Source of the DNA: Forficula auricularia
Lineage: Eukaryota; Arthropoda; Insecta; Dermaptera; Forficulidae
NCBI GenBank assembly: GCA_024734495.1
Contig: JALMQS010000085.1
Span: forward strand, 14,050,048 to 14,114,047
Direction: 5' to 3'
DNA length: 64,000 nucleotides
The first letter of the stretch is position 1; each line of letters begins with the position of its first letter. Below, in pieces: positions 1 through 11,424 of this stretch. Position numbers and translations under genes: made by a program. Below the pieces are notes generated by a model that did no database searches, was not told the origin of the DNA, and worked only from the letters and a program-made list of their open reading frames with translations.

Positions 1-273
1 ACCATTTCCAGATTTCTATATATGTACCTATTTGAAAATGAACTATTTACTCTTTATATAATAGAAACTGAAACAAGTCTAAAAATAAACAAGAATTATT
101 CTATTATTATAAATAGGCAAGGTTACAAATTTGTGTCTCAATTGAGATACGCATCACATATTATGAAGGCAACTGAATTAATATAAATTATATAATTGGA
201 GTGAAATAGAAGAAATAGACAAAGGAAAAAAACAGTGTAAATTGATAGATAAAACTATTAAATAAAATTGAGG

Positions 274-1199
274 CTATGAGCGCAATAGTGGACTAACCCA
301 GTGGTTCTTAACCTATGGGTCGCGAAGCAAAGCATATTCTTTGGGTCGCGTAGAGTCGTTAATGAAATATTTTACTTATTATTATAAGTTGAAAAATATT
401 TTTTGATTTATTCAATACTTTTAAAAATGAAAATATGACAAGCACTCCCTTTTTCATTAAATTTTCCCTAAGGACGTTCACTAATAAAACGATTTTCTTG
501 AAATCCTTTTAAAACTTTGAATACACATATTTATAAGTGTCCTTTATTCGTAGAAATTTTTTTCAATTGTCCTTGCGGCACTAAATTTATAAATATTGAC
601 CATTAAAATTTGCATATTTAACACGCCAACCCTATCCCGGTTGATGTTAAAGCGATTGTTTCATTAAATAACATTCGTAATTTTCTTGAAATTATTTTAA
701 AAAACTGAGAACCATTAACTGAAGATATAACAAATATTTTCCTGTTAAAATAATTGTATCAAGCGGTATTCGTTTTGTATGAAAAATGTTAAAAGTTAGG
801 TACTTTTATTGGTTTGGTTGGAATCGAAAAGTACCTTTGGTTATTTTAATTGTTACAAAATAATATTATATATTATGTTAGTTAAAAGAGTTATCATTGA
901 AAATTTAAGAAAATATCTCAAGTATCGTCTTAAAAAAAGTAATTAATTTTTTTTTGGCGGGAGGGGTCGCTACATGAACATATTTCTCAAATTTAGGTCA
1001 CAGCTTAAAAACCACTGGACTATGTCACAAAATTATAATTTTGGCTTATCTGCGGAAATTAATTACTAATATTGTTACCGACCATTGCAAATGCTGGTTT
1101 GGTCCACTTTGCAGTTAGTCGGTAACAATATTAGTAATTAATTTCCGCAGAAAGACCAATATTATAATTTTGGAGGGTAGTCTACTATTGCGATCATAG
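274..1199. repeat. Foldback element interrupted by a hAT-type MITE
   Basis: Left arm lies at 274-298 and resumes at 1018-1082; right arm is 1118-1199. The innermost 33 bp (1050-1082 versus 1118-1150) are perfect reverse complements. If 299-1017 and one target-site copy are removed, the remaining left arm aligns with the right arm over about 80 bp with few differences. So the inserted piece is younger than the palindrome. No coding potential is seen. Family unknown. Confidence 0.8.
299..1017. mobile_element. hAT-type MITE (719 bp)
   Basis: The ends are inverted: CAGTGGTTCTTAACC at the left and the complement of CAGTGGTTTTTAAGC at the right, with GGGTCGC motifs just inside. CAGTGGTTCTTAACC-type ends are typical of hAT superfamily elements. 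Flanking 8-mers are GACTAACC (291-298) and GACTATGT (1018-1025), 5 of 8 identical, fitting an old 8-bp hAT target duplication. No transposase frame is present, so it is non-autonomous. Confidence 0.7.
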
Positions 1200-1300
1200 T
1201 CTTAAATATTGATAAAATTGATATAATAAGAGTCTGAGGAATTTAAAATATTCTTTTATTGTAGTTTTCTGTGATGATGTGGGAGAAGTCGGTTTAAAGA

Positions 1301-1325
1301 CTGAAGAAAGGTGCGAAACGTCGTG
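1301..1325 (+). other. Orphan hammerhead-like motif
   Basis: CTGAAGAA followed closely by GAAACGTCG. This matches the two conserved strands of the motif found in the foldbacks of this window, but the intervening hairpin is reduced to about six bases, so it is probably decayed. No palindromic partner was found nearby. Confidence 0.3.
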
Positions 1326-1885
1326 CATTTCGATTAGATTTTCTCAATAATATAGGTTTTTTCTCCGAAACTTCTCTTTCAATAAACAACTACCCAAGGC
1401 ATCAAATCTACAGGGTTGTTTAATTTCTAAATAAAAGTAAAAGTTTGGTTCTTCAGCCTAACATAGATAGTTCGCCTCGAAAGTCATCTCTATTGGCCTG
1501 GATTGCATTTTGGCCCTTGTATATTTGATTCCCAATGAGATATGATATATTGTACAACCCATCTGACATGAAATACAAATTATTCATAGCAACCTGGATT
1601 AATTAGAATACAATTCCATTATTTTTCAAATAAATATCTCTATAAAATAAAAAATTTTGAAAAATTTAAAAATATAAAAATTCTAGTTAAGTTTCACATT
1701 TTTTTGTGAATTTTATATTTTTAAATTTTTCAAAAGTTTTTTAAATTTTTTTAAATATTCTTTACTTTATTTAGTAAATATGTTTCACTAAGAACCTACA
1801 CCATTCTCTCAAAACAAAAATACCTAAATATTTCTATTAGGTACTTTCAAATTCCACAAATCTTTCAAAACTTTAAGTGAGTTAT

Positions 1886-2204
1886 GTAGAATTTAATTTT
1901 TATAAATTAAAGTCTTTATTTAATCACATAAAATAAATAAATAGAATAATTTCAGTCAATTAACATTATTTATTTGATAGATTTACTAAACACTTTGGGT
2001 CATCCTTGGTAGACCATCTTCAGTAGTAATGAAAATTAAAACATTTTTTAAGATTTTTTTATACAATTACACAAAATAAAAACCATACAATTTCACATTT
2101 ATACATACATTTTCGTTCAAGATTAGGAATTTGTCACTCTATTTATTTATTTTATGTGAATAAATAAACCCTTTAATTTATAAAATTTAAATTTTTAATT
2201 CTAC
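1886..2204. repeat. Foldback with hammerhead-like motif
   Basis: Arms 1886-1944 and 2139-2204 are imperfect inverted copies. A related single arm recurs at about 36750-36812. Inside, on the minus strand at 1993-2023, lies CTGAAGAT, then a GGTC/GACC stem, then CAAAG, a variant of the CTGANGAN-hairpin-GAAA motif. Upstream at 1645-1745 is a separate AT-only inverted repeat, and at about 1783-1806 a copy of the tail motif ATGTTTCACTAAGAACC. No target duplication was identified. Confidence 0.5.
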
Positions 2205-2827
2205 ATTTTATCAAAGATCTATGAATTACATCATATTATATGTATCTTTCAGCTTCAGTCTGAAATAAATATTCAAATATTTGAATGGATTTGTGCCAAA
2301 CCATTCTTCGTACCTTTAAAAAAACAGAAGCTATTTATTCGAAATATCGTAGGAATGCATTTTTTACGACCTCTGTGATCTCTTAACTACCTAGCCAGCC
2401 AACAAGGTATTCTATTCTCAAAATGTGTGCATTTCTTTAGCTTACCTAATATTTGTTATTTTCGTACTTGTTAAAATAATACTATCTCTAAAATTACATC
2501 ATATTAAAACTATGGCTTCTTATGCAGACTAAAAATTGCCAAAAAATAAATCTAATTAATATTTAACCTCTCGTATTTATCTATCAAATAGGAATTAATA
2601 TAACACAATAGTTATATATTCATTTAATCATTAGTATGTCAACTAATTCAAATTTCATTTTTATTTAATTCTATTCTAGTACCTATATTTAAAATGATCT
2701 CAGCAATTTGGATAATAATAATAATACAGTAGGTATTTACTAAAAGGCGACGTTTCTCTTGTTTATTTAAGCATCTTCACATATTTTTGATTTCATACTA
2801 AGTATCAAATTAAATTTTACTTTACCA

Positions 2828-2949
2828 TATTGAAGGTGACAATAAAATAATATGTCTTTTGCTGGAATTATTTCCAGCAGAAGACACACTCTTTTATTGT
2901 CTCCTTCAATATATACAAATTCTGCTACACTCGGCACAAAAACTTTCTA
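2828..2949 (+). mobile_element. Short snapback element with 12-bp target duplications
   Basis: A hairpin with ~37-bp arms (2830-2866 and 2872-2909) around a 5-base loop is followed by a one-sided tail containing ACACTCTTTTATTGTCTCC and TTCTGCTACACTCGGCA. It is flanked by perfect direct repeats TTTACTTTACCA (2816-2827 and 2950-2961). The same arm edge and tail recur at about 9580-9653. Hairpin plus tail plus variable-length target duplication is the pattern shared by ten elements here. Confidence 0.75.
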
Positions 2950-3173
2950 TTTACTTTACCACTTGAAACCCTATCTACAAATTTTCTATGGCTAAAAAAT
3001 TGAATCATTTGGTTCTTCTTTAATCCGTATCTCCAAATAACGATTCAATCTTTTTCAGATATCGAATGTTTTCTACATTTGATTCAATCGCGAAGAATCT
3101 AGGGAATTTTTGTCAAATATTGAGTGAAAATAATATCTGAACTTATATATTTCTAACTTGAAATAATGATATT

Positions 3174-3687
3174 AAATAAATTTTATAATTTTTCTCATTA
3201 ATATATCAAACAATAATTGATACGTCAACGAGAATTATTTTGACCGCGCTTATTTGAAAAAGATATTTATTGCGAGACTACTGCGGATTATGCTATTGGA
3301 GTCTGCGGAGTCTTAAGCCTGGACCAAGAGAGAAAAAGATGTGATCCACGTGTAGAAAACATTCAAATAATTAATGGCAAGCATCTAACATACATGCTAA
3401 TAGATCAAGTGCTCTGGACTGGGAGATTTAATATATAACATCTGAGATTTCACATTCACTTGGTGATCCATCCGAATGTCTAGCGGGCTATACGCGAAAT
3501 AACGTTGGATTGTAGCTAAGTGGATCACATCTTTTTCTCTCTTGGTCCAGACTTAAGACTCCAATAGCGTAATCCGCAGTAGTCTCGCAATAAATATCTT
3601 TTTCAAATAAGCGCGGTCAAAATAATTCTCGTTGACATATCAATTATTATTTGATATATTAATGAGAAAAATTATAAAATTTATTTT
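3174..3687. repeat. 514-bp foldback with nearly identical arms
   Basis: Arms 3174-3349 and 3520-3687 are inverted copies with very few mismatches. The length difference comes mainly from a short duplication in the left arm (GGAGTC repeated near 3300-3312). The ~170-bp spacer is unrelated to the arms. The similarity of the arms implies a recent origin or gene conversion. No target duplication or coding frame was recognised. Confidence 0.8.
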
Positions 3688-4846
3688 TCAGATATTCTTG
3701 CATTTTTCATCTGGAATTTCTGAATCTTAAAATCTACTCATTTTTTTTTCTTTTGAAATATAAACATTTTTTTATTCCAGTCTTAACGTTACTATTAGGT
3801 TATTTGGGTTGTCGTATAGAATTATGTCTATTATAGAATAGAAATTGAAAAGTTCAGGTTGAATTCAATACGCAGCGAGCTATTTATTATATGTTGTTTT
3901 CTGACACACCATCTGCAAAAAAATCTTTTAAAATAAAAAATTAATACTTATGTAGATATATCTTCTGAATGATATTAATATTTTGTGACTATAGTTTCAA
4001 AGAAGGCTTCATCTTTAGCCGAATATAAATATTTCACACAATAAATATTATCTTATTTTTAAAAATAAAAAAATAAATTTTATTAGTAAATTTTTCGAAT
4101 TTCATAATTATTTTTAAATTAAAGGATTGATTATAATAATACATATTAGAATGCCAAAAATATTTATATATATATATCGATGTAGTTGGGGAATAAGAGC
4201 AAATCTGCAATTTCCAGACTGTTTCGGAAACTGAAAACTTCGATTCCAATTCATTTTTTTTTTCAAATTTATTGATTTTTGTGTATGTAACGGTTAATGG
4301 CAAATATTAGCTGTATTTAATATACATCATTAAATTAAATTGATGACGTGATTAATTGCAAGACAATGAAAATTAAAGAGTGTTGTACATTGGCTCCTTT
4401 AGCATAAGCAACTATGCTAAAATAATAAAACTACAAAAAAAACTAATTATTTTTGCTTGAAATAAACCTAAGTATAATTAATATGAACACAAAGTGTTAT
4501 ATTGGTCCTTTCGATTAATTTAAATGCAGTTTGGCCCATTTGTATTTACATGTTCAAGTTGATTTCAGTTTGGCCCAAATTAACTGACGACCTTGAACGG
4601 GTAAAATCAGAAGGGCCTATAGTGGAAAAAATCAGATTGGCCCTTTTCCCCCAACACCATCAATATTTTAAATACGTCCTTTTATTAGCGAGAGTTTTGA
4701 AAGTTGTGTACGTTCGGTTGACTATCTTTCAGGGGCTTAGCTGAAGGTTTTTCCAAATATCTTTTACAATTTATATTTTTAGAGTGGCAACTATTATTTA
4801 TTCCTTTTTAAATCGCTCATTGGATTAGTCTTGATCATAATATACG
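3688..4846. other. AT-rich stretch, no gene seen
   Basis: The frames at 4034-4303 (-) and 4502-4744 (+) are low-complexity or chance. The second spans imperfectly repeated TTTGGCCC words at 4530-4655. No splice-bounded coding segment, RNA gene or recognisable transposon was found. Confidence 0.4.
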
Positions 4847-5280
4847 TATGAGGCTCTCAGAGCTAAAGTGGATCTAGTCCAGAAATGATTCTTGGTGTAT
4901 ATTTTCAGAAACATAGTGAACTAAGTCCCTGCTATTGCCATTTTTTAACAGTAGTAGTTGTCTTTGGTCCTGAAAAACTCTGATACAATTTCCGTGCTAA
5001 ACTGAATCAAGTCTAAAATCCCGATATAGCAGCACATATCAATGAATCAAGTCCAGTAAATTATGATTTAAAATTAAATTGCCACCTTAATTATTGTTTT
5101 TGAATTTTCAAATTTTAACCCATATTTCAGTTAGTCTTCATAATACAAGAATAAAAAAAATATACTTATCTTCTAAATCATTTTAGGATTGATTCATTTA
5201 GAGTTAAAAATATTTTAACCCTGATTATCTCCAAACTATCATTTATGGACTTGATCCACTTTAGCTTTGAGTGCCTCATA
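4847..5280. mobile_element. TIR element of unknown superfamily (434 bp)
   Basis: About 40 bp at each end are inverted copies: TATGAGGC, then AGCTAAAGTGGATC, then AGTCCA at 4847-4886 and complementary sequence at 5240-5280. The interior is AT-rich and non-coding. The target duplication could not be defined, so the superfamily is open. Confidence 0.6.
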
Positions 5281-5512
5281 TAATATGCTTATCTTTCTGT
5301 TGGGCATTTTCTAACGACTGAACGTTTTTTTTCACAATAATATTTTATTTTTATTAATTGATTATTTTTTTTTTTCAAATAAAAACAAAACTTAATGTTT
5401 GTTTTCAATTTAAAATTATTTATTTTTGTATATTTTTAGAAATTACAATATTTTTTTAGTACTTAGGGGAAAATAGAATTAGAAAATTGTATTAGAAAAA
5501 GTTAATTAAAAT

Positions 5513-5936
5513 ATAATTTTAAAGTTTATATTGGGAAAATAAGGACAAGTTTTTATGTGTGACTTTTTTATTTTATCCACCAACGTTTCGTCGACTTTGC
5601 CGACTTCTTCAACTTTTTTGTGAATGTGCCAAATATCTTTTGAAAATTGTATTCTGATGACCTTCAATGGTAACGAAGGTAAGAAGAAAATTTAAACGAA
5701 TGTGTGACATGACTATTTGGTAGGTAAACTATTGATACATGTTTGTTTTTGGATTCTGACTGTACTTTTGTAAATTAATATCAAGAATGTTCTTATAATT
5801 GTAGAAGCCCTGAAGAAGTCGGCAAAGTCGACGAAACGTTGGTGGATAAATAAAAAAGTCACACATAAAAACTTGTCCATATTTTCCCAATATAAACTTT
5901 CAAATTATAAATTAAATTATGGACGGAAATGATAAT
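5513..5936. mobile_element. Foldback retroelement-like unit with 13-bp target duplications
   Basis: Arms about 5513-5612 and 5810-5909 are inverted copies. The right end carries a ~27-base tail absent on the left. Perfect direct repeats AGTTAATTAAAAT flank it (5500-5512 and 5937-5949). Each arm tip has a hammerhead-like motif: on + at 5810-5838, CTGAAGAA, then GTCG-loop-CGAC, then GAAACG; on minus at 5583-5611 the same with one change. No open frame. Confidence 0.8.
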
Positions 5937-6528
5937 AGTTAATTAAAATGTTATAAAAACAATACCATTGTGAATCAGTAATAGAACTAGGAGGAAGGAG
6001 CATTACTAGTATCGATTTTTAAAAAAAAAAAGTATTTTTATAACCTGGATTAAAAAGCGACGTAGTTGGAAAAATAGAGTATTTACATATAGATATAAGT
6101 ACATGCAAATTTCTATGTATACCTACATTTAAATATTGTTTGATGCTTTTACTTTACTATCAAAATAAACCATCTTCTAGTATTATTGATTGAAATAAAT
6201 TATGAATATACGTTTTAGGTCAAGGTCAAAATTATCTCAAGAGATTACATACACAGTCATTAAATAATATGAAGTGGCGTTGTGCGTTGTTTCTATTTCG
6301 TCAATTTAACTCAAATCTAAATTGAAAAACATTTCTATATAAAGTCAATTTACAATATTGATTTTTCAAAAATAATTTAATCCAATTTTAGAAGGAAGGG
6401 AAAGTAGGTACTAAATCAGGAGTGGAACCTTTTTACGAAATGTTTGAAGGGGTTTAAATGTAAGCCAAATATGACCGGATTCGAAAATGTTTTTAAAATG
6501 TACATTATTTTATAAAAATCTTAATCAT

Positions 6529-7510
6529 CTTATTATATTAATCGAGGAATTCTTGTATACATATATAGAATCGGTTTCTCAAAAATGGCTTTAATAATTT
6601 GGATGAAGTTCATAGGGTTAGGGGTTTTTTGGGGTGACATTTCGATCTTTCACGGTCTCATCTTCGGCTAAGTTGTTTTTGATGCGTTTTTTGTTAATTA
6701 AAAAAAAATATTCACAGGTTGTTGTTTGATTAAAACTTTATAATTATTTTTTTTTCAATTTTCTTTTAATAAAATTAATTAAGATAAAAGAAAATAAATA
6801 TTATATGAAATATTCATTTACTATGAGTTAAGATATCTAGGTCTCTTGTTTCACATTAAGATTAAAAAATCAAAGATTGAACTTACTATTATTAAATTAT
6901 AATTCGGTACTTTCCTGAAGATAAGCTTACAGCTCGAAATATATTTTTATTGAAAAAATTCTATTTTTGATTTTTTTAATTTTAATGTGAAACAAGTGAT
7001 CTAGAAATCTTAACTCATAGTAAATGAATATTTTTATATTTATTTACTTTTATCTTTATTAAAGATGTTTCACCTTGCACCAACTCTACGTCCCTATTAA
7101 TTATAAAATTAATTGTTTTTTTTTATTTTAAATTCCACTAATAGATCATTACAAATATTATTATATATTAGAATTTGACAATTTAATTAATTAAAGTTAT
7201 TTTTCTATAAACTAATGTATTACATAGAATATCAATTTCATTCTCTTAAAAAATCCGACAATTCGAAGGATCGTGCCTCCTTCTTCAGGATTTAAAAGGG
7301 TCAACGAAAGAACCTTTATTATTATTTTTAATTGCAATTACATTCAAAACTTTTACGTCTTGATGGCCAAGTTTTAGTTCAATTTTATTTTATATTGGCT
7401 GAGGTTATAAATCGACCCTTTTACCTGAATTAAAAATTAAAAACAATATTAATATATCGATTTTAATTGAATCAAAAAATTACCGAGCATCGCTCGGTGT
7501 TCCAGGTACT
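6529..7510 (+). mobile_element. R690 family, copy A (interrupted)
   Basis: One end is the AT block CTTATTATATTAA followed by AATTCTTGTATA and GAATCGGTTTCT. The other end is the hairpin ACCGAGC-ATC-GCTCGGT followed by TTCCAGGTACT. Internal landmarks are CACGGTCTCATCTTCGGCTAAG (6651-6672) and a hammerhead-like motif on minus at 7263-7297. It is split at 6781-7102 by a foldback. Related copies start near 19528, 33138, 36036, 42581, 55680 and 59166. None has a long open frame. Confidence 0.75.
6781..7102 (+). mobile_element. Foldback inserted in R690 copy A, 12-bp target duplications
   Basis: Arms are about 6781-6878 and 6961-7061; tail 7066-7102 begins GATGTTTCACCTTGC. Perfect direct repeats ATAAAATTAATT flank it (6769-6780 and 7103-7114). 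The uninterrupted site exists in R690 copy C near 33370-33385, which confirms the boundaries. A hammerhead-like motif lies at 6915-6940: CTGAAGAT, AGCT-loop-AGCT, CGAAAT. Arms and tail closely resemble 46085-46414. Confidence 0.88.
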
Positions 7511-8172
7511 AAATTTAAAATAATCTCCAGAAGTTAAGTATTTATATTTTAGAAAATTGGTCATTTCCGAAATTTTACCTATGAGTATGGAAATAGGTAA
7601 TCTAAAATCAAATAGTATTCTATCTAAAAAAAAATTTCAAACATACAGTATATATATAGATTAATTTTTTATCTTGAACTAAATCAATTTCCAATTAAAG
7701 ACGATAATAAATTCACTGAGTAAATAATTTTCTTTAAAAATATTGTTTTAAGGCGAGTGCCAACTGAGTATATACTATAATTGAGAGAGGAATTATTTTT
7801 CTACGAAGGCTAGAAAACTTAGTCGTTTTATCTTAAAATATCCGGCCGATAAGGTGACCTCATTCGAATGCTAATCAACAACCTGTCCGACAATCAAGCT
7901 TTGGTATTTATTTATAACAGTGACACCATGCCACAAACAGGAAAGAATCGGTCACCTTTGAGAAAAAAGATCAGGATAAATCCATGAAATTATAATTAAC
8001 TTTGGAAATTTCTTAAAAAAGATGGTTGGTCCCTTCGAAATGGATTTTCATTTGATAATGGATTTGGAAACGAAATAATTGATCTTAAGGTCTTCTGCTG
8101 GAATTATAAATTTTAATTTATTTATATCGAGATTATAGTTTCAAGAGCTTTGCCCTCTTCATCAGTCTATTA

Positions 8173-9469
8173 TAAGGTTGGCAACTAAGTAATTGCGGAT
8201 TTCACTCATAGATGGCTTCAGTTGAATTTTTAGGTTTGTTGGCGTAGTCCAAATGTAAAACACATTTTGTTATTTGATAGTTGGCAATTCAGCTGTCAAT
8301 CAGTAAAAAAAGTTTTTTGATCGGTTGCGTAGTTTTCGTTTGGCGTTCGTTGAAAAATGGAAAATCAAAAGGAACATTTTCGTCATATTTTGCTTTTTTA
8401 TTTCCGCAAAGGGAAAAACGCATCGCAAGCTCACAAAAAGTTATGTGCTGTTTATGGCGACGAAGCCTTAAAAGAACGGCAGTGTCAAAATTGGTTTGCC
8501 AAATTTCGTTCTGGTGATTTTTCACTCAAAGATGAAAAACGCTCTGGTCGTCCAGTTGAAGTTGATGACGACCTAATCAAAGCAATAATCGATTCGGATC
8601 GTCACAGTACAACACGTGAGATTGCAGAGAAGCTTCATGTATCACATACATGCATTGAAAATCACTTAAAACAACTTGGCTATGTTCAAAAACTCGATAC
8701 ATGGGTTCCTCACGAACTGAAAGAAACGCATTTAACGCAACGCATTAACATCTGCGATTTGCTAAAGAAACGTAATGAAAATGATCCATTTTTAAAACGA
8801 CTGATAACTGGCGATGAAAAATGGGTTGTTTACAACAATATCAAGCGGAAAAGATCGTGGAGCAGGCCAGGTGAACCAGCTCAAACAACATCAAAAGCTG
8901 GTATTCATCAAAAGAAGGTTTTGTTATCAGTTTGGTGGGATTACAAAGGAATTGTCTACTTTGAACTCTTACCACCCAACCGAACGATCAATTCTGTTGT
9001 CTACATTGAACAACTAACGAAATTAAACAATGCAGTTGAAGAAAAGCGGGCCGAATTGACAAATCGAAAAGGTGTTGTATTCCATCATGACAATGCAAGG
9101 CCACACACATCTTTGGTCACTCGGCAAAAATTATTGGAGCTTGGTTGGGATGTTTTGCCACATCCACCATATAGTCCTGACCTTGCACCATCTGATTACT
9201 TTTTGTTTTGATCTTTACAAAACTCCTTGAATGGTAAAAATTTCAATAATGATGATGATGTCAAATCGTACCTGATTCAGTTTTTTGCTAATAAAAACCA
9301 GAAGTTTTATGAACGTGGGATTATGATGCTGCCTGAAAGATGGCAAAAGGTCATTGATCAAAATGGGCAATACATTACAGAATAAAGTTATTTAGTTCCA
9401 TGAAAAAATTGTCTTTGATTTTCTAAAAAAAAAAAAAAAAAATCCGCAATTACTTAGTTGCCAATCCAA
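8173..9469 (+). mobile_element. mariner element, mellifera type (1297 bp)
   Basis: Ends are inverted repeats built on TTGGCAACTAAGTAATTGCGG (left from 8178; right complement ending 9464), extended by a few less similar terminal bases. TA dinucleotides flank both sides (8171-8172 and 9470-9471), the standard mariner target duplication. These ends are the ones known for mellifera-subfamily mariners. The length is typical of a full element. It contains one almost intact transposase gene and a poly(A)-like run before the right end. Confidence 0.93.
8357..9385 (+). pseudogene. mariner transposase with a single in-frame stop
   Basis: Cut-and-paste transposase of the DDD (D,D34D) type. From the ATG at 8357 the frame runs 284 codons to TGA at 9209-9211, then continues in the same frame for 57 codons to TAA at 9383-9385, giving the usual ~342 residues. 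The N-terminal half has two helix-turn-helix-type regions for end binding, then WVPHEL (116-121). Catalytic aspartates are D153 in TGDEKW, D245 in HHDNARPH and D280 in YSPDLAPSD, with 34 residues between the last two. The stop stands where relatives usually have arginine (FRSLQ) and can be explained by one CGA-to-TGA change. The truncated product would keep the triad but lose about 57 C-terminal residues. No other break is visible, so the copy is young. Confidence 0.92.
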
Positions 9470-10137
9470 TACAATTGATTCACTGGAATTAATGTATGAA
9501 TGGTGAGATTTACTGATGGAGAGGACAAAGCTCTCGAAACTATAGTCTCGTTATAAATAAATTAAAAAAATGTATTTTTCTAGCAGAAGACACACTCTTT
9601 TATTGTCTCCTTAATTTATAAAAATTCTGCTATTCTCGGCAAAAAGAACTTTCAATTTAAATAGTTTTCTTTACAAGAACTCTTTTTATTTTCTACCACA
9701 AACTTTTTTCACAACAAAAATAGAAAAGTACTCGTAAAGTTTCTGCACGTTTTCCACTTTAAAACTTTGAAGAGGTTTGTTGCGAGACACGAAATCCCAT
9801 TTGGCAATGACATTAATTTAATTCACTCGGGTGGGTAAATAAAAAATAAATAAATAAATTTCTATTTCTGACAAAAGATATTAACTATAATTCGAAAGAT
9901 GTCGTGCGTTTTCGCTTTAACGCGCCATACAACAAAATCTTAATTAATTAAATGATATACTTTCTGTCTGTTTAGTGTATTATAAAGATAATTGTTTAGA
10001 ATTCTTCAATTAAACGTGGGAGCCTGGAAGTATTCAAGGCAAAGTTTACATTCTTTAATGCATGCTCTATGGTAGTATCTTATAGTTCAATGTTTTATAA
10101 GTACAAGATTTCCGTGTGAATCCACCAGGAATAAATA

Positions 10138-10605
10138 CACTGCGGTGCAAAGAAATCGAGCCACCAATAAAAACTTTATTGAATAGTAAATCATTTTTAA
10201 TTTTTTTACAAGGAACCATACATTATTGAAATTATTGCTTATTGCAAGTATACTTGCTACTTGTCATTGACTTAGCCCTTGATTAATTAGGCAGATAATT
10301 TGAACTGGTTGAACTTCAGAGATATCCATTTTGTATATTTTATCTTTCTATCAATAAATTGGAATTTGATCTTTTATTAAAACTTTATTTAAATGTAATG
10401 TGTTATTGAGAAAGTATGATAATTTGTAATTGTATCTTTTAATTTAATTTTACTTATTTTTTTATAAAATTCAAAAATAATCAACAATGTGTATTGAATA
10501 ATGTTACTTTACAATAGAACAAATTATATCATTATTTGTAAAAATTTTAAAGATACTTTGCTATTTAATAAACTTTTTATTGGTGGTGCAAAAAGCACCG
10601 CAGTG
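10138..10605. mobile_element. Tc1/mariner-type MITE (468 bp)
   Basis: Inverted ends start CACTGCGGTGC, with CACCAATAAAAA-type sequence just inside both ends, and TA dinucleotides flank both sides (10136-10137 and 10606-10607). The interior is AT-rich without a transposase frame. TA duplication plus short TIRs fits the Tc1/mariner superfamily. Confidence 0.75.
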
Positions 10606-10982
10606 TATTTTTTATGAAACATTCTCATTAGAGATTCATACAACGAATATTTGATATACGAGGGTAATTAAATAATTTAATGAGAAATACATATAGTAAG
10701 TGATCCCTTGTAATAATGGAGCTATCTTCTGATATAAGGTGACGACTTCCTCAACTCCTTTTTTTGACTTTAAAATCTTTAAACGTCTCTATCTCCCTAA
10801 ATAATGGTCTTAGAGCCTTAAAACAATCGAATTTATAAGATTTTTTTTTTAAATTTCTGATATTTTTTGTCTTTAAAATCTTTAAACATCTCTATTTCCG
10901 TAAATAATATTCTGAGAGCCTTAAAACATTAAAAATTTTAAGATTTTTAAAATTTTTTTGGAAATTAGTGCAGCGTCTTATT

Positions 10983-11424
10983 ATTATATGTATACGGGCT
11001 GCTTAGCATAAATCATTGATTTTAGAGTTATCTCAGTTATAATTATTATTTTTTTTTAATTTCCCGTCTTTCTACCAATAACTGCTAATTGTAAAAAAGC
11101 ATTGTACTCTGAGACCCCTATGGACCGGGGGTAGAATAGGTCCATAGTATCCTCTGCTTGTCGTAAAAGGCGACTAAAAGGGGTTGGACGTGAGGCTAAC
11201 AAGCTCACTCTGTAAAAAAACCTCCCTGTCATGGGAGCAAGCATTTATTGCTTCCATTCAACTGGGAGAAGATTATTAGAAGACACCCTATGGTAGATTA
11301 AACAAAAATAATATATTAAGATTCTAAAGAAAAAAATAATTTTTCTTACTTTAGAGAAGTTTCTTCTATAAGAGTCTTATATTATATGTATACAGCGCTG
11401 CTTCGCAGCCTGTATACATATAAT
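10983..11424. repeat. TIR-bounded element with GC-rich core
   Basis: ATATGTATACGGGCTGC at the left end and the complement of ATATGTATACAGGCTGC at the right bound the block. The right end is itself a palindrome (11382-11421), GTATACAG and CTGTATAC around GCTGCTTCGCAGC. The core 11110-11250 is much GC-richer than its surroundings and includes CTTGTCGTAAAAGGCGACTA. Similar words are, from memory, common in invertebrate repeats, but no family is assigned. The minus-strand frame over the core is not convincing as protein. Confidence 0.45.

Larger units (their letters stand above)
8092..9653. repeat. Foldback hosting a mariner in its spacer
   Basis: Arms about 8092-8166 and 9512-9592 are inverted copies. 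The tips carry hammerhead-like motifs: minus 8138-8165 and plus 9513-9540, the latter CTGATGGA, GAG-loop-CTC, CGAAAC. A tail at about 9594-9653 matches the tail of the 2828-2949 element. The mariner at 8173-9469 lies between the arms. The outer ends and target duplication are not resolved. Confidence 0.65.

Noticed and set aside
4034..4303. 89-codon minus-strand frame
   Set aside because: Low-complexity lysine/isoleucine/phenylalanine translation of AT-rich DNA without domain, splice or promoter support.
8281..8525. Extra frames at the start of the mariner gene on both strands
   Set aside because: They overlap the real transposase in other frames and have no motifs.
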